This document shows positions 1 to 5,125 of a DNA stretch of 6,206 bases, in pieces; the first letter of the stretch is position 1, and the number at the start of each line of letters is the position of its first letter. The stretch covers positions 1-6,206 of the forward strand of contig JAODLU010000025.1 in assembly GCA_025464125.1 (NCBI GenBank), written 5' to 3'. The stretch comes from Microbacteriaceae bacterium (GTDB taxonomy: Bacteria > Actinomycetota > Actinomycetes > Actinomycetales > Microbacteriaceae). The translations under genes and the position numbers were made by a program. The notes below the pieces were generated by a model. The model made no database searches and was not told the origin of the DNA. It saw only the letters and a list, made by a program, of their open reading frames with translations.

Positions 1-1
1 C

Positions 2-337
2 GCGGTGTTTGGGCAGCATGTGTCGCAGGGTTCCATAAAAAGCCTGATCGGAGACGCGGACGCCTCGGCGCCGCTGCGCGAGATCGGCAGGCGCAAAGCC
101 CGAAAGGGTCGCATCACCGACGGAACCGGATTCGTGGGCACGGCCGAGCAGACTGCGGACTTCATCGAACACCTCGGCGACACCGCCGACAACGACGGCT
201 TCATCTTCTGGGGCGACCTGCACCCCGTCACAGTGCACACGTACCTCGACCGGCTCGTGCCGGAGCTGCGCAGGCGGGGTGTGCTGCGCGACAGCTTCGG
301 TGCAGGCGGGCTTCGGGCAAACCTGAACGACTTTTAA
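2..337 (+). CDS. FMNH2-dependent monooxygenase, NtaA/SnaA/DszA family (C-terminal part, 5' truncated)
   Basis: Only the last ~111 residues are in the window; the frame is open to the left edge, so the true start lies outside. Visible are a basic stretch (IGRRKARKG), then FVGTAEQTADFIE, GDTADNDGFIFWGDLHPVTV and LVPELRRRGVLR, ending in a tail with LRANLNDF. This order (G-T-x-E-Q-x-A-D, then D-G-F, then VPELxxRG followed by an LRxxL-type tail) is the typical C-terminus of the NtaA branch of the luciferase-like monooxygenases. Known members are cytosolic two-component enzymes that use FMNH2 from a separate reductase and O2 to oxidise substrates such as nitrilotriacetate, sulfones or pristinamycin precursors. 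The substrate cannot be told from this fragment. A sulfur-scavenging role would fit the methionine genes downstream, but 203 bases separate them, so operon membership is not shown. The family call is firm; the function is open. Confidence 0.85.
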   Translation, partial: AVFGQHVSQGSIKSLIGDADASAPLREIGRRKARKGRITDGTGFVGTAEQTADFIEHLGDTADNDGFIFWGDLHPVTVHTYLDRLVPELRRRGVLRDSFGAGGLRANLNDF

Positions 338-402
338 GTGCGGTGACGTCTATACCTGGCGTAACACTCTGCCTATTGCGAGCAGCGGCTGTTACTTTGA
401 TC

Positions 403-420
403 GCGTAGCGACGCTTACGC
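403..420 (+). other. Strong hairpin in the monooxygenase-metF gap
   Basis: GCGTAGC (403-409) pairs with GCTTACGC (413-420), giving 7 bp with one bulged T (416) and a GAC loop. It lies 65 bases after the monooxygenase stop. No T-run follows, so a classical intrinsic terminator is not supported. It may be a U-tract-less terminator of the upstream gene, an operator-like inverted repeat, or the first hairpin of the metFE leader. Confidence 0.4.
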
Positions 421-493
421 AGGCCGCTCAGGTGCGACAGCCGAGCCCGGCACCCGCCCGCGTGAGACCCCGTCGATTCGGCGTGGTCACAAT

Positions 494-515
494 CCGTGGG
501 CCATCCGGCTCACGG
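494..515 (+). other. 9-bp hairpin just upstream of the metF ribosome binding site
   Basis: CCGTGGGCC (494-502) pairs with GGCTCACGG (507-515) around an ATCC loop; all pairs are Watson-Crick except one G-U (499/510). It ends 12 bases before the metF Shine-Dalgarno sequence. It swallows the upstream in-frame GTG at 496, which argues against that codon being used as a start. CCCT (517-520) can additionally pair with AGGG (528-531) and mask the ribosome binding site. Confidence 0.5.
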
Positions 516-527
516 TCCCTCTCCTCC

Positions 528-534
528 AGGGCGG
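528..534 (+). promoter_or_regulatory. metF ribosome binding site (decides the start)
   Basis: AGGGCGG lies 6 bases before the ATG at 541, a normal Shine-Dalgarno distance. The alternative GTG at 496 has no purine-rich site before it and lies inside a hairpin. GGCTCGGC (533-540), which covers the end of this site and the spacer, is exactly complementary to GCCGAGCC at 440-447. Confidence 0.6.
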
Positions 535-540
535 CTCGGC

Positions 541-1515
541 ATGGCTATCGAACAGGCGCAGGTGACGGGCATCCCGTTCTCCTTCGAGCTGTACCCGCCG
601 CGCTCCCCGCTCGCAGGAACGCTGTGGGACACCATCCGCAGGCTCGCCGACACTAGCCCGGAATTCATGTCTGTCACCTACGGAGCCAACGGGTCGTCGA
701 GGCAGAGTTCACTCCGAGTGCTGCGGCACCTGAAGGAGGAGACCGGCGTGCATCCGCTCGCCCACCTCACCTGCGTTGGTTCATCCCATCACGAGGCAAA
801 CCGCCTGGTTCGCGAGTTTCTCGACGCCGGCATCACCAGCTTTCTGGCGCTGCGAGGCGACCCACCGGAGGGAGCCGCAGAGGGAGACGACTTTCTCGGT
901 GACCTCGGCAGCGCGTCGGAGCTCGTGCAACTCATTCATCGCGTGCAGACCGAGAGGGCACAGTACGCGACGATCACCTCGCGCGGTGGCGGTGGCGGCG
1001 GGCGCATACCCGATCGCCGCGAGAAGGTGCGGGTTGCAGTCGCAGCGTTTCCCAACGGGCACCCGCGCTCGAGCGGCTCCCAGCAGGACGTCGACACTCT
1101 CATGGCCAAAGAGGTTTCCGGCGCGACAATGGCGATCACGCAGCTGTTCTTTCACGCTGAGGACTACCTCGGCTACGTCGAGCGGGCGCGAGCTGGTGGC
1201 GTCACGATCCCGATCCTGCCCGGGCTGATGCCAGCCACCACTCCTGGCCGGCTGGAACGCATCCTGCAACTCACCGGCGAGCGCCGACCTGACGAGCTCT
1301 CCCGCCAGCTGCACTCCACGGATTCGGCCGACCAGCAGCTCGAATACGGCGTCGAACACGCGACGACCCTCGCCGGGCAGGTGCTTGCCGACGGGGCTCC
1401 GAGCCTCCACCTCTACACGTTCAACCAGCACCAGGCAGTTCTCTCGGTTCTCGAGAGGGTAGGCCTCGTGTCCACGACATCCGGCACCACCACAACCATC
1501 AAGGAAAAACTATGA
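541..1515 (+). CDS. metF: 5,10-methylenetetrahydrofolate reductase
   Basis: A cytosolic FAD enzyme that reduces 5,10-methylene-THF to 5-methyl-THF, the methyl donor for methionine synthesis. The 324-residue product is a normal single-domain bacterial MTHFR. FSFELYPPR at 13-21 holds Glu16, the counterpart of E. coli Glu28; FMSVTYGANG is at 42-51, and LALRGDPP at 102-109 holds Asp107, the counterpart of Asp120. AVAAFPNGHPRS (166-177) and AITQLFF at 198-204, with Gln201 matching Gln183, complete the TIM-barrel active site. LHLYTFNQ at 289-296 is the usual C-terminal barrel motif. Between the barrel strands lies a six-glycine run (149-154) in a variable loop. The ATG start is set by the AGGGCGG site and by the family's usual short lead before the S-F-E motif. 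The stop overlaps the metE start by 4 bases, so the two are very probably cotranscribed and translationally coupled. Confidence 0.97.
   Translation: MAIEQAQVTGIPFSFELYPPRSPLAGTLWDTIRRLADTSPEFMSVTYGANGSSRQSSLRVLRHLKEETGVHPLAHLTCVGSSHHEANRLVREFLDAGITSFLALRGDPPEGAAEGDDFLGDLGSASELVQLIHRVQTERAQYATITSRGGGGGGRIPDRREKVRVAVAAFPNGHPRSSGSQQDVDTLMAKEVSGATMAITQLFFHAEDYLGYVERARAGGVTIPILPGLMPATTPGRLERILQLTGERRPDELSRQLHSTDSADQQLEYGVEHATTLAGQVLADGAPSLHLYTFNQHQAVLSVLERVGLVSTTSGTTTTIKEKL
985..1002 (+). repeat. In-frame GGY/GGC simple repeat coding six glycines in metF
   Basis: Six consecutive glycine codons (GGT GGC GGT GGC GGC GGG) form a near-tandem 6-base repeat in the metF loop at residues 149-154, between the VQTERAQYA helix and the RRE(K)V strand. 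It keeps frame, so copy-number change in multiples of three bases would be tolerated. It is probably a flexible surface loop. Confidence 0.7.
1501..1506 (+). promoter_or_regulatory. metE ribosome binding site inside metF
   Basis: AAGGAA ends 5 bases before the metE ATG at 1512 and lies within the last metF codons, as expected for coupled translation at an ATGA stop-start overlap. Confidence 0.7.
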
Positions 1516-3824
1516 GCGCCTCAGCCTTCCCCACCGGCAGCATCCTCGGCTATCCCCGCATCGGTCGTCGTCGTGAACTCAAGAAGGCTGTTGAGGCCTT
1601 CTGGGCCGGCGCGATCTCCGCCGAGCAACTCGAGGCGACCGCCGCTGACCTCCGCGCAGTCACCCGCGAGCGCCTGGTGTCGCTCGGGCTCGGCAAGACT
1701 GACTCCTCCATACCCGAGGCGTTCTCCTACTACGACCAGGTGTTGGATGCCGCGATCACCGTCGGCGCCGTTCCCACCCGTTTCGAGTCGCTTGTGAAAG
1801 CTGACGGCACCGTCGACCTGGCCGGGTACTTCACCATCGCGCGCGGCGAAGGACAGAGCACCCCGGCAGAGATGACCAAGTGGTTCGACACGAACTACCA
1901 CTACCTCGTGCCGGAGGTCGGCCCTGAGACCAACTTCCGCCTGGCGTCCGACCGGCTCATTCGTGAGGTCGCAGAGGCAACCGCGGCCGGCTATCGCACC
2001 CGCCCGGTGATCGTCGGACCGGTCACCTTCCTCGCGCTCAGCAAGGCGAGCGAGTCAGCACCGGCCGGATACCAGCCTCTCGACCGTCTCGACGACCTGC
2101 TGCCCGTGTATGCCGAAATGCTCGCCGCGCTCTTCGCCGTCGGCGCGGAGTGGGTGCAGCTCGACGAGCCAGCCCTCGTCAGTGAGAGCATCGACGTTGC
2201 CCGTGAAGAGCTGCTCACCGCCACAAAGAAGGCGTACGACCTGCTCGCCGCGGTGACCACCCGCCCCCAGATCTTCGTGGCTGCGCCTTACGGCAGCCTG
2301 GAGGATGCCCTGCCAGTGCTCGAGTCGACCGCGATCGAGGCCATAGGGCTCGACCTCGTCAAAGGCGAACTGCCTGAGGGCTTCCACACCGACAAGACGC
2401 TCGTTGGCGGCGTGATCGACGGGCACAACATCTGGCGGGGCGACCTCGCGGGTGCGTTCGCGAAGCTCGAGAAGCTGCGTTCGTCGAGCGACTCAGTGGC
2501 GGTCACCAGTTCGACCTCGCTGTTCCATACCCCGCACGATGTCGACGACGAGCCACTGCTCAGCGACCAGCTGAAGAGCTGGCTGGCATTCGCCGACCAG
2601 AAGACCGTGCAGATCGCCACCCTGGGCAAGGGACTGGCCGACGGAGCCTCAGCCATCCAGGCAGAGCTGGATGCCGCCACCGCGGCCCTCGACGACCGTC
2701 ACAACGCTGCGGGCGTGCGTGACGACGCAGTGCGTTCGCGTGCGGCTTCGCTCTCAGCACAGGATTTCTCGCGCGGCGACTATGCGGCGCGCCTCGCCGC
2801 CCAGGACGCGGCCCTCGGGCTGCCGTTCCTGCCGACAACCACCATCGGATCGTTCCCTCAGACGGGTGATATCCGCAAGAAGCGTGCGGCATTTGCAGCC
2901 GGTCGCATCAGCGAGCTCGAGTACAAGGAGGCGATGCGTGCGGAGATCCGCAACGTCGTCGAACTGCAGGAGAAGATCGGCCTCGACGTCCTCGTGCACG
3001 GCGAGCCGGAGCGCAACGACATGGTGCAGTATTTCGCCGAAAACCTCGACGGCTTCGCGGTGACCCAGAACGGCTGGGTGCAGTCATATGGCAGTCGCTG
3101 TACGCGCCCGTCGATTCTCTGGGGCGATGTCTCGCGCCCGGCACCGATCACTGTCGAGTGGTCCACCTACACGCAGGGCCTCACATCGAAGCCGGTAAAG
3201 GGCATGCTCACCGGCCCTGTCACGATCCTCGCGTGGTCGTTCGTGCGCGAGGACCAGCCGCTGCGAGACACCGCGAACCAGGTGGCGCTCGCCCTGCGCG
3301 ACGAGATCGCCGACCTCGAGGCTGCCGGCATCGGCATCATCCAGGTGGACGAGCCAGCCCTCCGCGAGTTGCTGCCCCTGAAGAACCGGGATCACGCCGA
3401 CTACCTGGACTGGTCGGTGAATTCGTTCCGCCTTGCGACCTCTGGCGTCGAGGAGAAGACGCAGATCCACACGCATCTCTGCTATTCGGAGTTCGGCGTG
3501 GTCATCGACGCCATCGACCACCTGGATGCAGACGTGACCTCGATCGAGGCCGCACGCTCGAAGATGGAGGTCGTGCCGGATATCCAGAGCAGCGGTTTCG
3601 GCAGGGGCATCGGACCTGGCGTCTACGACATCCACTCGCCACGAGTTCCATCAGTCGATGAGGTCATCGAGTTGATCGACATCGCGCTCGGCTCGATTCC
3701 GAATCGGCAGGTGTGGGTCAATCCGGACTGCGGGTTGAAGACCCGCGGTTACGACGAGACCGTCGAATCACTGACCAACGTGCTCGCGGCGACGCGTGCA
3801 GTGCGGGAACGGGTCGCGAACTAG
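1512..3824 (+). CDS. metE: Cobalamin-independent methionine synthase (5-methyltetrahydropteroyltriglutamate-homocysteine S-methyltransferase)
   Basis: A cytosolic zinc enzyme that moves the methyl group of 5-methyl-THF-polyglutamate to homocysteine, giving methionine. The 770 residues are full length for the two-barrel family. The N-terminal barrel starts with ILGYPRIGRRRELKKA (11-26) and includes VQLDEPAL (215-222). The catalytic barrel starts with TTTIGSFPQT (442-451) and includes HGEPERNDMVQYF (496-508), GMLTGPVTI (564-572) and QVDEPALRE (611-619). The zinc ligands are His655 and Cys657 (HTHLCYSEF), Glu679 (SIEAARS) and Cys740 (VNPDCGLKTRG); the catalytic acid His708 lies in YDIHSP. All sit exactly 14 residues after their E. 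coli counterparts (641, 643, 665, 726, 694), so no key residue is missing. The start is fixed by the AAGGAA site and the overlap with metF. Having metF directly upstream supplies its methyl donor in step. No metH is in the window. Confidence 0.99.
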   Translation: MSASAFPTGSILGYPRIGRRRELKKAVEAFWAGAISAEQLEATAADLRAVTRERLVSLGLGKTDSSIPEAFSYYDQVLDAAITVGAVPTRFESLVKADGTVDLAGYFTIARGEGQSTPAEMTKWFDTNYHYLVPEVGPETNFRLASDRLIREVAEATAAGYRTRPVIVGPVTFLALSKASESAPAGYQPLDRLDDLLPVYAEMLAALFAVGAEWVQLDEPALVSESIDVAREELLTATKKAYDLLAAVTTRPQIFVAAPYGSLEDALPVLESTAIEAIGLDLVKGELPEGFHTDKTLVGGVIDGHNIWRGDLAGAFAKLEKLRSSSDSVAVTSSTSLFHTPHDVDDEPLLSDQLKSWLAFADQKTVQIATLGKGLADGASAIQAELDAATAALDDRHNAAGVRDDAVRSRAASLSAQDFSRGDYAARLAAQDAALGLPFLPTTTIGSFPQTGDIRKKRAAFAAGRISELEYKEAMRAEIRNVVELQEKIGLDVLVHGEPERNDMVQYFAENLDGFAVTQNGWVQSYGSRCTRPSILWGDVSRPAPITVEWSTYTQGLTSKPVKGMLTGPVTILAWSFVREDQPLRDTANQVALALRDEIADLEAAGIGIIQVDEPALRELLPLKNRDHADYLDWSVNSFRLATSGVEEKTQIHTHLCYSEFGVVIDAIDHLDADVTSIEAARSKMEVVPDIQSSGFGRGIGPGVYDIHSPRVPSVDEVIELIDIALGSIPNRQVWVNPDCGLKTRGYDETVESLTNVLAATRAVRERVAN

Positions 3825-3848
3825 CCGCGGCGCGAGGCCCGCCTGCCA

Positions 3849-3874
3849 TGAGGCTCGCTGGGTAGCGAGCCTCA
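3849..3874. terminator. Perfect 11-bp hairpin between convergent genes (bidirectional terminator)
   Basis: TGAGGCTCGCT (3849-3859) and AGCGAGCCTCA (3864-3874) are perfect inverted repeats around a GGGT loop. It lies 24 bases after the metE stop and 12 bases beyond the stop of the minus-strand gene, the right place to end both transcripts. Neither strand has a clear U-tract after the stem, which is common for GC-rich actinobacterial terminators. Confidence 0.75.
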
Positions 3875-3886
3875 CAGCAGTCGGCG

Positions 3887-4927
3887 TTATACGGTTCGGC
3901 GACGGCCGATGAGGGTGAGTGCAGCGCCGGCGCTCACCAGCAGCAGCATCCCGAGCACGAGGCCGGTGGGAAACTCTGTTCCGGTGTTGGCAAGAGCGGG
4001 AACCGCCGCCGCCGGAGCGATCGGGTCGGCGGCGTCGTTCGCGGCGAGCGGGATGGGCTCGGTGACCAGCGGCCCGACCCCCTGATAGGGAAGGATGCCA
4101 GCACCCTGCGGCGTCGCAGTGGCGAAGTCAGCGCCAGCAACGTACGACTCGAGGTGATACTCCTCAAGATTGTCGATTCCGATCACGATCCAGAGTGTTC
4201 CGGCGGCGTCGAAGTCCCCGGCCCATGCGAAGTTGGTGCTGCCACCGAAGGCTCCGGCGATGCCCGTCATGGGGACGGGGGTGCTGACCGTGCCTGCAGT
4301 CAGATCGACCACCGAGTATGAGGTGAATTCAGGTGAGTTGTTCGTCGTCGGGGCGGTGAAAAGGTACGTGACGCCGGAGACCGGGTCTGTCGCGATTCCA
4401 CTTGTTGTTTCCCCATTCACGGGGAAGGTAGCCACCGGGGTGACCTTGCCCGTGGCGACATCAATGGCCACGACTGCACCAGTCGTTCCGGCCTGGTCCC
4501 CGCTCACAACTGCAGTTGCGTAAAGAGCGCAGCCCGCGATTGTGTCCAGGTCGCCCACTTCTTGCAACGCCAGGTTGTCTGTGCCCGGATCGACGAACAG
4601 GCCGACCTTCGAGCCGAGGGCCCCGGTGGTGTGATCCCACGTTCTCAGTGTTGGCTGGCCGGCATCGGAGCTGACGGAGTAACCCTGGTCCTTACAGATC
4701 TCCATGCCGGAGGAATGGGGTGACTCTGCGAGGGTATGGGTCGGCAGAAGGGTGATCGCCGCGTTAGCCTTCGAGACCGTTCCGAATCCCCCGTCATTGT
4801 GTTCGTCGGTCGTGTATGCCCACGTGTACAGGTCCTGCGTGTCGGCGTGTGCGGCCATCGGAACTGCGACAAGAGCCAGCGCCCCGAAGGCGGCAACGGC
4901 GAAGAGAAAGGGTCGAGCTGTGGACAT
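3887..4927 (-). CDS. Secreted, sortase-anchored (LAXTG) surface protein, probable beta-propeller fold
   Basis: I do not recognise a named family. The 346-residue product has a signal peptide (basic start MSTARP, hydrophobic core 7-22, likely cleavage after AHA at 26-28). The mature part has strand-rich repeats such as VVAIDVATGKVTPVATFPV (151-169), GVTYLFTAP (185-193), SYSVVDLTAGTVSTPVPM (203-220) and GTLWIVIG (243-250). The X-VDxxTGxV-type turns resemble YncE/PQQ-like beta-propeller blades. A Pro/Ala-rich stretch (287-310) leads to LANTG at 312-316, a hydrophobic segment (about 321-340) and the tail GRRRTV: a sortase signal of the LAXTG type preferred by class E sortases. Two cysteines (78, 133) could form a disulfide. 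Start: ATG with AAAGGA (4940-4935) 7 bases upstream. It is convergent with metE and divergent from the gene at 5126, so it is probably monocistronic. Wall anchoring is well supported; the fold is inferred; ligand or role unknown. Confidence 0.9.
   Translation of the reverse strand: MSTARPFLFAVAAFGALALVAVPMAAHADTQDLYTWAYTTDEHNDGGFGTVSKANAAITLLPTHTLAESPHSSGMEICKDQGYSVSSDAGQPTLRTWDHTTGALGSKVGLFVDPGTDNLALQEVGDLDTIAGCALYATAVVSGDQAGTTGAVVAIDVATGKVTPVATFPVNGETTSGIATDPVSGVTYLFTAPTTNNSPEFTSYSVVDLTAGTVSTPVPMTGIAGAFGGSTNFAWAGDFDAAGTLWIVIGIDNLEEYHLESYVAGADFATATPQGAGILPYQGVGPLVTEPIPLAANDAADPIAPAAAVPALANTGTEFPTGLVLGMLLLVSAGAALTLIGRRRTV
3890..3994 (-). other. C-terminal sortase cell-wall sorting signal (LANTG - membrane segment - RRR tail)
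   Basis: Read on the minus strand, codons 3994-3980 encode LANTG. They are followed by a ~20-residue hydrophobic segment rich in Leu, Gly and Ala, then GRRRTV before the TAA stop. Leu-Ala-x-Thr-Gly rather than Leu-Pro-x-Thr-Gly is the substrate form known for class E sortases of Actinobacteria. The expected processing is cleavage between Thr315 and Gly316 and transfer to the cell wall. No sortase gene is in the window. Confidence 0.85.
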
Positions 4928-5125
4928 TGTGCGGTCCTTTCACGGGCCGGAAGTGTGAACAGCAATGAAGCGCAACTCACTGAGAAGTGACCTTACCTGT
5001 ATATCGCCTCCCAATTTCGAGGACCTCGTACGTCGTGGACAAAAGCCCACCCCCGCATAAACCGGTGGCGAGCTACAAAAGTGCGCGATACTCGCCTTTC
5101 AACAAGAACTTCATTGGGGGGGCTC
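4928..5125. promoter_or_regulatory. Divergent promoter region between the two envelope genes
   Basis: This 198-base gap should carry promoters for both divergent genes. The AT-rich spot TGTATATC at 4998-5005 could serve as a -10 on either strand (TATACA on minus, TATATC on plus), but neither has a good -35. For the plus gene, CATAAA (5056-5061), GATACT (5087-5092) and the -35-like TGGACA (5036-5041) are seen with poor spacing. A near-perfect palindrome CGAGG-A-CCTCG (5018-5028) sits mid-gap, with a smaller repeat TCACT-GAGA-AGTGA at 4977-4990. Either could be an operator. Nothing resembling a gene or known RNA is visible. Confidence 0.4.
5116..5122 (+). promoter_or_regulatory. G7 tract acting as the likely ribosome binding site of the downstream gene
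   Basis: Seven consecutive G's end 3 bases before the GTG at 5126. GGGGG can pair with the CCUCC anti-Shine-Dalgarno using one central G-U pair at about 4-6 bases spacing. This, and the non-coding-like codons just upstream, favour the start at 5126 over the GTG at 5081. Confidence 0.4.

Larger units (their letters stand above)
338..540 (+). promoter_or_regulatory. Gene-free leader/promoter region of metFE
   Basis: These 203 bases hold no convincing gene. Promoter elements are weak: a possible -10 TATACC at 351-356 (18 bases after ACGACT at 327-332), and a TTGCGA at 376-381 with no good -10 partner. From about 400 onward the region is rich in inverted repeats: a hairpin at 403-420, alternative helices around 431-454, a 9-bp hairpin at 494-515, and an 8-bp helix pairing 440-447 with 533-540. 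This looks like a structured 5' UTR that could control metF translation. By eye I find no SAM-I or SAM-IV core, no cobalamin B12 box and no GAGCGCTGC core of the SAH riboswitch. No TAGAC-N6-GTCTA McbR operator is seen; only one GTCTA half occurs, at 348-352. Regulation by a methionine-related metabolite is inference from the downstream genes. Confidence 0.5.

Noticed and set aside
496..540. Upstream in-frame GTG (496) as a longer metF start
   Set aside because: It lacks a Shine-Dalgarno sequence, lies inside a 9-bp hairpin, and adds a Pro/Gly-rich lead atypical of MetF; the ATG at 541 has AGGGCGG at good spacing.
338..540. Known SAM-I, SAM-IV, SAH or cobalamin riboswitch upstream of metF
   Set aside because: The conserved cores I know for these classes are not visible. 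CCGAG/CTCGG arms resemble SAH P1, but the GAGCGCTGC core and downstream pairing segment are missing. A covariance search would be decisive.
432..656. Possible leader peptide from GTG 432
   Set aside because: It has no Met run that would suggest attenuation, no ribosome binding site, and runs out of frame into metF.
781..1431. Long minus-strand open frame opposite metF
   Set aside because: It is fully inside metF, has no family features, and is the usual antisense open frame produced by high-GC codon bias.
3084..3661. Long open frames on both strands within the metE catalytic barrel
   Set aside because: They overlap conserved MetE coding sequence, are rich in Arg, Pro, His or Asp as expected for frame shadows, and have no independent support.
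5081..5125. GTG 5081 as the start of the right-hand gene
   Set aside because: The 15 codons are AT-rich at third positions and use codons rare in the neighbouring genes; the GTG at 5126 has a G-rich site just upstream. Not fully excluded.
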